A DNA stretch of 64,000 nt, taken from NCBI RefSeq assembly GCF_001858025.1, contig NZ_LZQD01000011.1:7585-71584 (forward strand). Direction: 5' to 3'. This stretch comes from Trichormus sp. NMC-1 (GTDB lineage: Bacteria > Cyanobacteriota > Cyanobacteriia > Cyanobacteriales > Nostocaceae). The notes beneath the pieces are model-generated. The model had not been told where the DNA came from. It made no database searches and saw only the letters and a list, made by a program, of their open reading frames with translations. The position numbers were made by a program, and so were the translations under genes. Of the stretch, positions 25,865 to 36,238 are shown in pieces. Position 1 is the first letter of the stretch. Every line of letters starts with the position of its first letter.

Positions 25865-28105
25865 ATGTCCACTATACCAAACCCGACTTCCCAACAAATT
25901 AATGCTTCTGTTCCCCAAGAAACCATTACGGGAGTAGTGGAACGTCTCACTTTTTACTCGGAAGAATCTGGCTACACAGTGGCACGCTTAACTCGCTCTA
26001 GTATCAAAGATTTAACAACCATTGTTGGCAGTTTTGCTAATATTCAGCCAGGACAAACACTACAACTAACAGGCTTTTGGCGGGAACATCCCCAATATGG
26101 ACCACAATTTCAAGTAATCAACTATAAAGAAACTAAACCAGCTACACTTACGGGTATTGAAAAGTATTTGGGCAGTGGATTAATTAAAGGTGTGGGACCC
26201 GTCACAGCAAAACGGATTGTTGCCCATTTTGGAGTAGAAACCCTAGAAATCATTGAAAATCAAATTGACCGCTTAATCGAAGTTAACGGCATAGCCAAAA
26301 AACGGATTAAGTTGATAAAAAATGCCTGGGAAACCCAAAAAGCCATTAAAGAAGTGATGGTGTTTCTGCAAGGACATGGCGTTTCTACTATCTATGCAGT
26401 CAAGATTTATAAACAGTATGGGGATAAAGCGATCGCTGTAGTCACCAACAACCCCTACCAATTAGCCACTGACATCTATGGTATTGGTTTTCTTACTGCT
26501 GATAAAATTGCTAGAAATCTGGGCGTTGCACCTGATTCTCAGTTTAGATATTGTGCTGGACTTGTTCATGCTTTGAGTGAAGCCGCCGAAGATGGTCATT
26601 GCTACTTACCACAGCCAGAACTAATTGAGTCAGTAATTAAACTGCTGACTACTGAATCTCATGAACCAACCGAAGAGGCAATAACTCAAACTATCTCAGA
26701 CATGGCTTTGAAAGATGAGTTAATTAGAGAAAAGGATGGGGATACATTACTTTGCTACAAGCCTACCTATTTTCACACTGAACAAAATCTAGCAGAATTG
26801 ATAAATCAGCGTTTGAGTCAGCCTATCACCACTGATATTCCTCGTGTCCAAGCTTGGCTAGAAAGATTTACACAAACTCAAAAAATAGAACTTTCCCAAC
26901 AGCAACAGGAAGCTGTGGAGATGGCTGCTTATTCCCCCATGATGATTCTTACAGGGGGTCCAGGAGTGGGTAAAACATTCACTACCCATACCATAGTCAG
27001 TTTATGGAAGGCCATGGGTAAATCCATTGCTTTAGCTGCACCAACTGGAAGGGCAGCACAACGTTTAAGTGAAATGACTGGTTTAGAAGCAAAGACTATA
27101 CATCGTTTATTGGAATTTGACCCTAGAACCAGGGGGTTTAAATCTGACAACGATAATCCGTTACCTCAGACAGCAATTATTGTTGATGAAGCCAGTATGT
27201 TAGATTTATTTTTAGCATACGCCTTAGTCAAAGCAGTTTCCGTCGGCGCACAACTTTTATTGGTAGGAGATATTGACCAGTTACCATCAGTTGGACCAGG
27301 TAGTATCCTTGCTGACCTGATAAATTCTGGCAGAGTGCCAGTGGTGCGACTAACTCAGGTATTTCGTCAAGCTCAACAGAGTGCGATTATTACAGCAGCC
27401 CACGAAATCAACCGAGGGCAGTATCCCACCATCGAACCAATCAGTAATTCCCCAGTTTCTGACTGTTTGTGGCATGGAGGAGGATTTCAGCCAGAACATG
27501 GGGTACAGACGATTTGTGAATTAATTACAGACTTGATTCCAAAATTAGGATTTAACCCCGCTACGGATGTACAAGTGCTTTGTCCGATGTCAAGGGGTTT
27601 AGTGGGTACTCGTAATCTCAATACTGTATTGCAGGAATTAATTAATCCTAAAAGTCCCGATAAGGTAGAGATTAATAGGGGTGGGATGATATTACGGGTA
27701 GGTGATAGGGTGATTCAGCAGACTAACGATTATCAAAGAGAAGTGTTTAACGGTGATTTGGGAATTATCGCAGACATAGACACTGTTGAACAAGAGGTAA
27801 ATGTGCAGTACGGGGAACGTTCTGTAGTTTATGATTATGCTGACCTGAATGAAATTACTTTAGCTTGGAGTGTTTCTATACATAAATCCCAAGGTTCTGA
27901 ATATCCGGTGGTGATTTTGCCTTTTTATATGCAGCATTATATGATGCTAAGTCGTAATCTGCTTTATACAGGTTTAACTCGTGCTAAAAAGTTAGCAATT
28001 GTGATTGGGGCAAAAAAAGCTATATCTTTGGCTGTGCGTTCTACAGATGATATGCGACGATATACACGGTTACAAGAAAGGTTGGCACTGTTAGGTAAAC
28101 CTTAA
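25865..28105 (+). CDS. recD2: RecD2-type ATP-dependent DNA helicase (RecD/TraA superfamily 1)
   Basis: 746 residues. An N-terminal OB-like part (GVVERLTFYSEESGYTVARL) and helix-hairpin-helix region (GSGLIKGVGPVTAKRIV, YGIGFLTADKIA) precede the helicase core: Walker A GGPGVGKT from residue 364, Walker B IIVDEASMLD, VGDIDQLPSVGPG, and C-terminal SIHKSQGSEYP with LLYTGLTRAKKLAIV. This is the RecD2 (YrrC) architecture: a 5' to 3' helicase outside RecBCD, involved in repair and replication stress. Length fits the family. Plasmid-borne copies can assist conjugation or recombination (inference). Confidence 0.93.
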   Translation: MSTIPNPTSQQINASVPQETITGVVERLTFYSEESGYTVARLTRSSIKDLTTIVGSFANIQPGQTLQLTGFWREHPQYGPQFQVINYKETKPATLTGIEKYLGSGLIKGVGPVTAKRIVAHFGVETLEIIENQIDRLIEVNGIAKKRIKLIKNAWETQKAIKEVMVFLQGHGVSTIYAVKIYKQYGDKAIAVVTNNPYQLATDIYGIGFLTADKIARNLGVAPDSQFRYCAGLVHALSEAAEDGHCYLPQPELIESVIKLLTTESHEPTEEAITQTISDMALKDELIREKDGDTLLCYKPTYFHTEQNLAELINQRLSQPITTDIPRVQAWLERFTQTQKIELSQQQQEAVEMAAYSPMMILTGGPGVGKTFTTHTIVSLWKAMGKSIALAAPTGRAAQRLSEMTGLEAKTIHRLLEFDPRTRGFKSDNDNPLPQTAIIVDEASMLDLFLAYALVKAVSVGAQLLLVGDIDQLPSVGPGSILADLINSGRVPVVRLTQVFRQAQQSAIITAAHEINRGQYPTIEPISNSPVSDCLWHGGGFQPEHGVQTICELITDLIPKLGFNPATDVQVLCPMSRGLVGTRNLNTVLQELINPKSPDKVEINRGGMILRVGDRVIQQTNDYQREVFNGDLGIIADIDTVEQEVNVQYGERSVVYDYADLNEITLAWSVSIHKSQGSEYPVVILPFYMQHYMMLSRNLLYTGLTRAKKLAIVIGAKKAISLAVRSTDDMRRYTRLQERLALLGKP

Positions 28106-28466
28106 TGAACTACTGAAACTAAATATCTATTTTCGTGGATAACCAAGAATATTTAGTTAAAGATTTGAGGTTTTCAATTTAAATGTGTTTCTTTCATTTG
28201 TTGCGGGAGCGTATACCGCCCCATTGAAAGCTCACATCTTGCAGCAATAAAAAATTAATATATAGGACTCCTATTTGATTTCTGAACGGGTTTTATCTTA
28301 AAATCCTTATTACATAGAGATTTAAGTCTCAGTATATTTTCAAAATTCAAACCGGATTCCTATATTTTTACTCAGTATTAAATCAAATCTATATATACTT
28401 ACTTTAGTAATTAGTACTTTTGCCTTGCTACTTACACGCAAAAAACTATAAATTTAAAGGTAGTAA
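28106..28466. other. 361-bp gene-free spacer
   Basis: AT-rich spacer between recD2 and the SGNH hydrolase gene. No gene, RNA or repeat was recognised. The promoter of the hydrolase gene should be in its second half, but nothing specific stands out. Confidence 0.5.
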
Positions 28467-29993
28467 ATGAAACTTTTTACAATTGGTGACAGTATTTCTC
28501 AAGGCTTTATGTCTTTGGCAGCAGCCCGAACAGACCTTTGTTTTTCAACTTTGATTGCTAAGTCAATGGGGCTAACAGTTGGTGCTGGATATCTGTATCC
28601 TGAATGGTTAGTGGGCGGACTACCAGCCAATATTGAGAAGATTTTACGGCGTTTGGAGAAAAAATATGGCTCAGATATCAACGCCTTAGATTGGCTGACC
28701 ATATTACCAACTCTTGAGGCGGTACTTGATGAAACTGAAGATTACTATGAACGGGAAGGAGGTAGTGCTGATCAGCCTTATCCAGGAGGAATTGAATTCT
28801 TCCACAATGTAGCAATTCAGGGCTTTGATATTGCTGATTCTTGGATGATCACGCCCAAGGTTTGTAAGTATCAAATTAAACTTAGTAACGATAAAGGAGA
28901 GGGTAAGGATAATTTCTTTGGTCTGCCCAATGCTGTCTTCTACCGGACTGCACTTAAAGTTCTCAACCCGTCTTTAAATCCTATTTTTGACAACCATAGC
29001 CAACTAGATTGGTTGAAGCATCATCATACAAGCACTCCACAGGGAGTTGAGAATTTAATTCTCTGGTTAGGAGCAAACAATGCGCTGGGAACTGTAATCA
29101 GTTTAGAAATTAATCAAACTCCCAATGACCCAGATCAGATTCTCAACAACCCAAGCCAAGATGCCAAATCATTCCGTGAGGTAAGAGAAGAATGGAACCT
29201 GTGGCATCCCAATGATTTCGAGGCTGAATATCAAGAATTGCTTGATCGGGTTGATGCCATCATGCAAAGTAACAGCAACTCCGATTGGAATGTCTTCATT
29301 GGGACAGTACCGCTTGTAACTATTGCGCCATTGGCAAAAGGTGTGGGCCCAACCACTGAAATTAAGGTGCCGGGAGAGGAAAAACCTTCAACTTACTACA
29401 AATATTACACCTATTTCCCCTTTGAAGAGCATACGGTTAGAGAAACCGGAACCCTATACCTGACGCTACAAGATGTGGTTTACATTGATGAATGTATTCG
29501 CACATACAATAAAGTAATCAAAGAAGTGGTCAAGCGTAAGAACAGTCAGTATCCAAAACCACGCTATCACATTGTTGATCTTGCTAATGCCTTACAACAA
29601 ATTGCCTTCAAGCGAAATGCTGGACAAGTGCAGTACGATTTTCCAGAATACTTCGATTTTGCCTATCCCCAGGTCAACACCAAATACTACCACGCAGACA
29701 CTACTGGGCGACTACGACAAGGTGGACTGTTTAGTTTAGATGGCATTCATCCATCTGCCATCGGTCAAGGGCTGATTGCTTATGAATTCCTTAAAGAGAT
29801 GAAAAAAGTTGGAGTTGTTAATAGCAGGGAACTAGATTGGCAGTCGATATTTTCTAGCGATCAACTTTATTCTCAACCTATTACTTTGATGCATGAGTTT
29901 TACGATAATAAAGAATTTGCTGAAACCATTATCAAACTGTTCGGCAGAAATCCACTTGCCAGAAATACAAGTATGACTAGAAGACTTGGTTAA
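28467..29993 (+). CDS. SGNH/GDSL hydrolase
   Basis: 508 residues, with AAAGG before the ATG. Block I is TIGDSISQGF (nucleophile Ser in GDS), block III is LWLGANNALG (Gly and Asn of the oxyanion hole), and block V is SLDGIHPSAIGQGLIAYEF (Asp-x-x-His). The catalytic set is therefore complete. The spacing between blocks is much longer than in ordinary 200-250-residue SGNH lipases or esterases, due to large inserts. No signal peptide is seen, so it is probably cytoplasmic. Substrate unknown. It does not appear to be in an operon. Confidence 0.85.
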   Translation: MKLFTIGDSISQGFMSLAAARTDLCFSTLIAKSMGLTVGAGYLYPEWLVGGLPANIEKILRRLEKKYGSDINALDWLTILPTLEAVLDETEDYYEREGGSADQPYPGGIEFFHNVAIQGFDIADSWMITPKVCKYQIKLSNDKGEGKDNFFGLPNAVFYRTALKVLNPSLNPIFDNHSQLDWLKHHHTSTPQGVENLILWLGANNALGTVISLEINQTPNDPDQILNNPSQDAKSFREVREEWNLWHPNDFEAEYQELLDRVDAIMQSNSNSDWNVFIGTVPLVTIAPLAKGVGPTTEIKVPGEEKPSTYYKYYTYFPFEEHTVRETGTLYLTLQDVVYIDECIRTYNKVIKEVVKRKNSQYPKPRYHIVDLANALQQIAFKRNAGQVQYDFPEYFDFAYPQVNTKYYHADTTGRLRQGGLFSLDGIHPSAIGQGLIAYEFLKEMKKVGVVNSRELDWQSIFSSDQLYSQPITLMHEFYDNKEFAETIIKLFGRNPLARNTSMTRRLG

Positions 29994-30135
29994 GCTAAGA
30001 AACTTAATCCTAGATTGCCTCTAGTCATAGCTTTGTACTTATTTCATTGAAGTCAGAAAATTTAACGCCGTAAGACACCGTTACCAACTCGATGACTGCA
30101 TATCTTAAGGCTTTGTTGCTTTCGGTCAATTGTTA

Positions 30136-30705
30136 TTAATTTTGAGGGCCCCCTCCTGGCATATGTTTTTCACCAGTAACCTCCCGAACTGTGCTTCTTC
30201 TATCCCTGTCTAACTGTGCCTCGCTACCTTTTCCTGTACGCAACCGAAATTCTCTAGAATCTTCACCTGCCCTTGGTTGAGTTCCTTCGGGATTTACCGT
30301 ACTTGGTATAGTAGTTTTTATGAATACGCTTCCACGGCTAGGTAGACGAAAGGTACTTTTGTCTTCATCAGCTTCTTTTTTTGCCAGCATAATTGTTTGA
30401 GTAACCGAGGTTGAATTGATAGAAGGTTTCAGATACAAAGGGCAGTCCCTCGGAATTCTACCTTGTAACCGACCACCGAAATCTGGACAATATCTTTCGG
30501 GAATAAAGCGTTTAGACTCCTTAGTAAAATTAGGAGAAAAGGGTCGAGGACAGTAGCAGTTTACTGACGGATTTGATGGTTCTAAAGGTTTGAAAAACTC
30601 ATTTGTCGAAGTAGCCAACGCAGCTTGACCCAAAACAACTGACGGAATAGTACTAGCTAATAGTGTCAGTAAGTAACCACAACGGCGTAAATTTTTGAAG
30701 TTCAT
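30136..30705 (-). CDS. secreted hypothetical protein
   Basis: I chose the ATG at 30705 (189 residues), because it places a basic segment (MNFKNLRRCGY) directly before a hydrophobic stretch (LLTLLASTIPSVVLG) and an AxA-type cleavage site (QAALA), and an AGGA precedes it. Upstream in-frame Met 30789 would add 28 residues before the signal. The mature part has cysteines in CYCPRPF and RYCPDFGG, and a charged, probably disordered C-terminus (RLRTGKGSEAQLDRDRR). I do not recognise the family. Confidence 0.65.
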   Translation of the reverse strand: MNFKNLRRCGYLLTLLASTIPSVVLGQAALATSTNEFFKPLEPSNPSVNCYCPRPFSPNFTKESKRFIPERYCPDFGGRLQGRIPRDCPLYLKPSINSTSVTQTIMLAKKEADEDKSTFRLPSRGSVFIKTTIPSTVNPEGTQPRAGEDSREFRLRTGKGSEAQLDRDRRSTVREVTGEKHMPGGGPQN

Positions 30706-30876
30706 AACTAATGTTCCTGTAATTTTGTGTGGATTTATATTTACTGTATGTAAGTATTTTGAGTTTGTCTGTGAGAAAAAGTTATACAAACTTAGTAAGT
30801 TTGAGGTTATAATTTGCTGTAATTAAATTGCCAAAGTTATAAAAAGTTAGTTGGTATATTAAGTTAATTTCCAAAA

Positions 30877-33800
30877 ATGAATTCAGAAGATGCATTCCTG
30901 TCGGGTAAAGAAGCACTAGCCATTATTGATACAGTTATCAGTCCGGAAAGATTGAGTAACATTCAACAAGATGTGTTTCCCGAAATGTGGGAAGGGTTGA
31001 CTTATGAGCAAATTTCAGAAAAATTAGGTTATCAGCCTGATTACATCAAATATGTAGGGTTTCAACTGTGGCGGTTATTGACTAAAGCTTTTGGTGAAAA
31101 AGTGACGAAAAGTAACTTTCGGTCAGTGCTGCGACGGTATTCAGGGAAAAACTCTAGCCATACAGATGTGGCAGCTAGTAATGGAGAAAATCCCCCACAA
31201 GTCAAATGTCAGGAAAGTTCCGAATTACAGCAGCGTCAATGCTACCAAGACTGGGGGGATGCGGTTGATGTTTCTACCTTCTACGGACGTGCAAGCGATC
31301 GCGAAATACTCAAAGAATGGATAGTGCGCGATCGCTGTCGTCTGATCACCCTGCAAGGGATGGGTGGTATTGGTAAAACCACACTAGCAGTCAAGGTTGC
31401 AGAAGATAGCCGAGATGCCTTCGAGTATATTTTTTGGCGTTCTCTACGCAATGCGCCGCCTATACAGAATATATTGTCAGACTTAGTTAAATTTTTATCT
31501 AATCAGCAGGAAACAAATTTACCCGACACTGACGAAGCGCAACTGATGTTGTTAATGAAATATTTAAGCTCATCACGGTGTTTGATTATCTTAGATAACG
31601 TTGAAACAATTCTAATTAGTGGAGCAAGTGCGGGAAATTATCGGGAAGGATATGAAAGTTATGGACAGCTATTTCGGTATATTACTGAAGTATCCCATCA
31701 AAGCTGCTTATTACTGACTAGCCGCGAAAAACCGAGAGGTTTAGCCTTGAAAGAAGGTCAAAATTTCCCAGTTCATTCCCTACAACTTAGAGGTTTAAGT
31801 GAGTTAGAAATACACAAAATTTTTACAGATAAAGGTTTTTCCGCATCGCCTGAGCAAGAGCAATTACTAACTGTACGTTATGACGGTAATCCTTTGGCTT
31901 TAAAAATAGTTGCAAATACAACTCAAGAATTATTTGCTGGAGATATATCCCAATTCTTAGACTGCAACACATCTGTTTTTGGCGATATTTGGGAACTGTT
32001 AGACCAACAGTGTGAACGGTTATCTAATTTAGAAAAGCAAGTAATGTACTGGTTGGTAATCAATCGAGAAGCAGTTTCTATCCCTGAACTACGCGAGGAT
32101 ATTGTACCACCTGTATCGACACGAGAACTCCTTGAATCACTAGAATCGTTAAAAACGAGGTCATTAATTGAAGCCAGTAATCATGCTGCTAACCATACCA
32201 TAAATTTTACTCAACAACCTGTTGTCATGGAATACATGACAGAAAAATTAATTACTGCTATTTTTAATGAAATTACTACAGGTACAATTTCTATTTTTAA
32301 CTCTTATTCCTTAATAAAAGCTACTGCTAAAGACTATATTCGCGAGGCGCAAATATGTTTATTGGCTAAACCATTAGTTGATAAATTACTAACACATTTT
32401 AGAAATCAAAGTAGACTGGAAGATTATTTTTATCAAGCCGTTATTAACTTACGCAATTATCCCCAAATTCAATCTGGATATGCTGGAGGCAATATTCTGA
32501 ATTTACTCTGCTACATCAGGACAAATTTAGAAAATGCAGATTTTTCAAACCTCACGGTTTGGCAGGCATATCTGAAAAATATTAATTTAAATCGCATCAA
32601 CTTTCAAAATACAGATTTATCAAAGTCGGTCTTTACAGAAACCTTTGGCAGTATTTTAGCAGTGGCATTTAGTCCCGATGGCAAAATTTTAGCAACTGGT
32701 GGCGTTGCAGGTGAAGTGCAATTATGGCAAGTAACTGACGGAAAACCAGTTTTGAGATGGAATGCACATACCCGTTGGATTATTTCGCTGGCATTTAGTC
32801 CCAATGGTCAAATGTTAGCCACTGGTAGCGATGATAAAAGCCTAAAGTTATGGGATGCCAATACGGGCATTTGCCTAGAAACATTTCCAGGACATACGAG
32901 TTGGGTATTTGATGTTGCTTTTGCTCCACAAGGCTACGCGAACAGCCCAGATAGCCAAACGGTGGCCAGTATTAGTGATGACAATACAGTGAAATTATGG
33001 GATGCCTATAATGGTCAACTATTAAAAACTTTTATAGGACACTTTGCTCAACCGCACTCCATTAGCTTCAGTCCTGACGGTCAAATGTTAGCTAGTGGTG
33101 CAAATGATAGCACTACCAGATTATGGAATGTACATACAGGTGAATTAGTTAAAACTTTTCCAGGGCAAAACAATTTTGTACAAGCTGTTGCTTTTAGCCC
33201 TGATGGAATAACTCTTGCAAGTGTGGGCGATGACTGTATGATCAAGTTATGGAACCTGATAACGGGCAAACTAATTAATAGCTTCCAAAGTCATGTTTCT
33301 TTCGTGCAATCAATCGCGTTTAGCCCTGATGGTAAAACTCTCGCTAGTGGGAGTCATGACAAAACTGTAAAGTTATGGGATGTACCTGGGGGTATTTGCC
33401 AGAAAACTTTGCAAGGACATACTAGTCAAGTTTGGTCAATTGCTTTTAGTCCTGATGGAAAAAAGATTGTTAGTAGTAGTGACGACCATACGGTTAAGCT
33501 ATGGGATACTATGACTGGTCAATGTACAAGAACCTTTAAAGGCTATACTAATGCGTTTCGATTAATTGCATTTAGTCCCGACGGCAAAACCTTGGTAAGC
33601 GGTAGCGGTGACTCCCAGGTGCGATGGTGGAATGTTGAAGCAGGTGTATGTCTCAAAACCTTGCTAGGTCATACCAGTTTAGTTGTATCGGTTGCTTTTA
33701 GTCCTGATGGTAAGACTATAGCAAGTGGTAGTACCGCAGTTAAGTTATGGGACTCTAGCACAGGTAAATGTCTGAAGACTTTGCATAGTCATAATAATTG

Positions 33801-34542
33801 GGTTTGGTCGGTAAATTTTAGTCCTGATGGTAAAACTTTATTAACTGGTAACGGCGATCGCACTGTAAAATTGTGGGATGTGCAAACAGGCGAATGTTTA
33901 AAAACATTACATGGCCATGCTAACTGGGTTTGGTGTACTGTTTTTAGTCCTGATGGTCAAATTCTAGCAAGTGCCAGCGGAGATTGTACTGCAAAAGTCT
34001 GGGATGCCAATACAGGTGTATGCTTGATAACTCTCAAAGGGCATAGCAGTGGTGTGTGGTCAATCGCTTTTAGTCCTGATGGTAAACTTGCAGCTACCGC
34101 CAGCGATGACCGCATGATAAAATTGTGGGATTTAATTAGAGATAATAGCGATCGCTTACCATCTGGTAAATGTATCAAAACCCTAGAAGGGCATACCAGT
34201 GGAGTTTATTTTGTGACATTTAGCCCCGATGGTTCGCTACTGGCTACAGCCAGTGATGACCAAACAGTGAGGATATGGGACGTAAATACTGAAGAATGTC
34301 TCAAAATTTTAACAGGACATACGAATCGGGTCTGGTCGGTGAAGTTTAGCCCCAACGGTGAAATGCTTGCGAGTGGAAGCCACGACGAAACGATTAAACT
34401 GTGGAATGTCAGAACTGGCGAATGCTGCAAAACGCTTCAAGCCCTACGACCTTACGAAGGAATGAATATTGCCGGAGTTAGAGGGTTAACCGATGCACAG
34501 AAAGCTTCATTAAGGGTGCTAGGTGCGGTTGAAGTTGAGTAA
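30877..34542 (+). CDS. NB-ARC STAND ATPase with C-terminal WD40 propeller
   Basis: 1221 residues. Residues 1-90 form an all-helical N-terminal domain with an HTH flavour ([35 protein letters not shown]) common in cyanobacterial STAND proteins. The NB-ARC core has Walker [10 protein letters not shown] from residue 161, Walker [10 protein letters not shown], sensor-like LLTSREKP and the GNPLAL motif. From about residue 590 come roughly 14 WD40 repeats (FSPDGK, ASGSDD, TVKLWD), enough for two propellers. One blade carries an inserted phrase [17 protein letters not shown] ATPases oligomerise on ligand binding and trigger an effector; here the effector would be the N-terminal domain, of unknown activity. 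A candidate immune or regulatory sensor. Confidence 0.9.
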   Translation: MNSEDAFLSGKEALAIIDTVISPERLSNIQQDVFPEMWEGLTYEQISEKLGYQPDYIKYVGFQLWRLLTKAFGEKVTKSNFRSVLRRYSGKNSSHTDVAASNGENPPQVKCQESSELQQRQCYQDWGDAVDVSTFYGRASDREILKEWIVRDRCRLITLQGMGGIGKTTLAVKVAEDSRDAFEYIFWRSLRNAPPIQNILSDLVKFLSNQQETNLPDTDEAQLMLLMKYLSSSRCLIILDNVETILISGASAGNYREGYESYGQLFRYITEVSHQSCLLLTSREKPRGLALKEGQNFPVHSLQLRGLSELEIHKIFTDKGFSASPEQEQLLTVRYDGNPLALKIVANTTQELFAGDISQFLDCNTSVFGDIWELLDQQCERLSNLEKQVMYWLVINREAVSIPELREDIVPPVSTRELLESLESLKTRSLIEASNHAANHTINFTQQPVVMEYMTEKLITAIFNEITTGTISIFNSYSLIKATAKDYIREAQICLLAKPLVDKLLTHFRNQSRLEDYFYQAVINLRNYPQIQSGYAGGNILNLLCYIRTNLENADFSNLTVWQAYLKNINLNRINFQNTDLSKSVFTETFGSILAVAFSPDGKILATGGVAGEVQLWQVTDGKPVLRWNAHTRWIISLAFSPNGQMLATGSDDKSLKLWDANTGICLETFPGHTSWVFDVAFAPQGYANSPDSQTVASISDDNTVKLWDAYNGQLLKTFIGHFAQPHSISFSPDGQMLASGANDSTTRLWNVHTGELVKTFPGQNNFVQAVAFSPDGITLASVGDDCMIKLWNLITGKLINSFQSHVSFVQSIAFSPDGKTLASGSHDKTVKLWDVPGGICQKTLQGHTSQVWSIAFSPDGKKIVSSSDDHTVKLWDTMTGQCTRTFKGYTNAFRLIAFSPDGKTLVSGSGDSQVRWWNVEAGVCLKTLLGHTSLVVSVAFSPDGKTIASGSTAVKLWDSSTGKCLKTLHSHNNWVWSVNFSPDGKTLLTGNGDRTVKLWDVQTGECLKTLHGHANWVWCTVFSPDGQILASASGDCTAKVWDANTGVCLITLKGHSSGVWSIAFSPDGKLAATASDDRMIKLWDLIRDNSDRLPSGKCIKTLEGHTSGVYFVTFSPDGSLLATASDDQTVRIWDVNTEECLKILTGHTNRVWSVKFSPNGEMLASGSHDETIKLWNVRTGECCKTLQALRPYEGMNIAGVRGLTDAQKASLRVLGAVEVE

Positions 34543-34763
34543 GTGTTGTTTCATTATATTGAAAACAAGTCAAAATTAATACTAAAATTTATTATATCAA
34601 TTGATAGATGTTGTCATAAATTTTATACCAATGTTTTAGAAATAAGTGTTGAAAAAAAGAAGACAGAATCTTATATCTGCAATTACGAAATTTGATAGCT
34701 GACTGGGGGAAGCAGGATAGTAGAAAATGATGCTTATTCGTAAGTAATTATAAAGATTGAGAC

Positions 34764-35369
34764 ATGAGAATACACAATAGTCCTGATTGCAGTAATTACC
34801 AAATTCCCAAGCAACAGGCAATTGAAGTTTATCCAAAAGTATCCCAACGTCGCCCAGTTGATAAAAAAAGTTCAATTTTCTTATTGGTAGCAGCAGCAAC
34901 AGCATTAGTGCTGGCAAATACATCCATTAATCACCTGCTGATGTCTGTTTTAATCTTGCTAACTGCCATCATCGCAGCATTTCCCAAATTAGCAAATAAA
35001 TTGCTAACTAAATTTGAAAAATTGCAACGCAGTTGGGGAATCAACTTTTATGCCATTTTAGTTGGTATTATCTGTATAATTTTCACCTTTGATATTACCA
35101 CCACATCAGCTAATGCCCAATTTTTCAATGGCGCACAAACATGGATGACAGGAGCTTTTGCAGGAATGCCTGCTGATGCTGTTGCACTATTTTTTAATGT
35201 CCTCAGAGCATTGTTTCTGCTGTATCTTGGTATTTCCTTAGTGAGAATTGTCAATGCTGCTAGAAATGATGAAGATTGGCAGAATTTAGCGAGAACTCCG
35301 CTGATCATCAGCGTTACTATTGTAGTTGGCGATATTCTCACAGGTTTGATTACTGGTAATGCAGTGTAA
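34764..35369 (+). CDS. VirB2/TrbC-like pilin of the conjugation T4SS
   Basis: 201 residues. The C-terminal half has the pilin plan: a hydrophobic helix (GINFYAILVGIICIIFTF) ending in an AxA-like site (SANAQ), a short linker, and two membrane helices (ADAVALFFNVLRALFLLYLGI, PLIISVTIVVGDILTGLI). The N-terminal half contains further hydrophobic segments, making it longer than standard VirB2 and suggesting a long leader. It opens the secretion locus. Family by position and topology rather than clear sequence identity. Confidence 0.65.
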   Translation: MRIHNSPDCSNYQIPKQQAIEVYPKVSQRRPVDKKSSIFLLVAAATALVLANTSINHLLMSVLILLTAIIAAFPKLANKLLTKFEKLQRSWGINFYAILVGIICIIFTFDITTTSANAQFFNGAQTWMTGAFAGMPADAVALFFNVLRALFLLYLGISLVRIVNAARNDEDWQNLARTPLIISVTIVVGDILTGLITGNAV

Positions 35370-35432
35370 GTAATTTAAAAAAGAGGCGTTTAACTCTCTT
35401 CTGAAAAAGCAGAGTGGTTTCTGGAGATTCAT

Positions 35433-35446
35433 AACGAGCGCTCGTT
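35433..35446. repeat. 14-bp perfect palindrome between pilin and VirB3 genes
   Basis: AACGAGCGCTCGTT is self-complementary and sits mid-spacer, about 130 bp before the next start. It may be a transcription-factor site within the secretion locus. Confidence 0.5.
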
Positions 35447-35573
35447 TCTCAAAGACTTCTATGACTTTTGGATAAATTCACTATTTTTCGACAATACAAC
35501 GGACAAAATTTCAGCTTTTCTTTCAGTCTGAGAATAGCAGCTTAGGTTAAATTTACACCTTCAAAAACATCAG

Positions 35574-35879
35574 ATGATGAAGCGCAAAGAATTTAGAACA
35601 GTCAACCGAGTTTTGGGGGAACAACCGAGAATTGGACCATTTCCAGCAGATCAAGTTTTTCCTTGGACAGCTATTGCATTGATTACATACTTAATCTGCA
35701 AGCTAACTTTTCAAGCTTCTTGGTTAGTGACTGGGTTAGTTATTGCTTGGGGGTGGGGAACTTGGTGGACTCTTACCAGTAATAAAACCTGGTTATCAAA
35801 GTTTCTCACAGTACCCAGAGTTACCAGAGGATATAAACGCTTTTATTCCCTGATTCAACGAAGAGGCAGGGAGAAATGA
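35574..35879 (+). CDS. VirB3-like small membrane protein of the T4SS
   Basis: 101 residues; two consecutive Met codons at the start. A basic N-terminus is followed by two adjacent membrane spans (PWTAIALITYLICKLTFQASW, LVTGLVIAWGWGTWWTL) and a basic tail (VPRVTRGYKRFYSLIQRRGR). Its size, two-span hairpin and place directly before the VirB4 ATPase gene fit VirB3/TraL. Sequence similarity to VirB3 itself is not obvious, so the assignment relies on context. Confidence 0.65.
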   Translation: MMKRKEFRTVNRVLGEQPRIGPFPADQVFPWTAIALITYLICKLTFQASWLVTGLVIAWGWGTWWTLTSNKTWLSKFLTVPRVTRGYKRFYSLIQRRGREK

Positions 35880-36238
35880 CCCCTTCCTCCTGCCGTGAAG
35901 CAGAGCGAAACTCATGTCTGAGTCCCCCACTTTGTAGAAGTGGTTCTCGTCCAGGTGGGGTGGTCACTGAGCTTTGCCGAAGTGTCGAATCCCCGTTGCG
36001 CCAGCTTCCCGCAGGGTACTGTCCCCCCTGCTCCCTGCTCCCTTGCCTCTTTTTCAAACCTTATTTAAAAAATTTATTCAGTGCAGCCTGATAAATAAAT
36101 GGTATAACGCCAAGCTGCGCTAACAGCAACACCATTGAAAATTCACAATTCTCATATTCTCATAAATAAATTTCGAGGCTTGCATCCTTTTTTATTGGTC
36201 AAAGTCAGAAAAAATTACATTATTTGAGTAACGAAATT
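35880..36238. repeat. intergenic dispersed-repeat spacer before virB4
   Basis: About 360 bp without a credible gene. It is GC-richer than its neighbours and contains short hairpins (CCACTTTGTAGAAGTGG), GAGCTTTGCCGAAGTG and the low-complexity tract CCCTGCTCCCTGCTCCC, all typical of dispersed intergenic repeats of Nostocales. The last 100 bp are AT-rich and may hold the promoter of the VirB4 gene. Confidence 0.6.

Noticed and set aside
32604-34430. Several minus-strand frames within the WD40 region
   Set aside because: They repeat the same pattern (PSGLxAT, SxxLA) because they are the antisense of WD40 repeats.
34636-34923. Minus-strand frame overlapping the start of the pilin-like gene
   Set aside because: It is antisense to a gene with clear topology and context; its hydrophobic product mirrors the reverse complement of AT-rich membrane codons.
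35821-36091. Open frames on both strands in the GC-richer spacer after the VirB3-like gene
   Set aside because: They translate the CCCTGCTCCC and hairpin repeats and have Pro/Ser/Arg/Gly-rich products typical of non-coding dispersed repeats.
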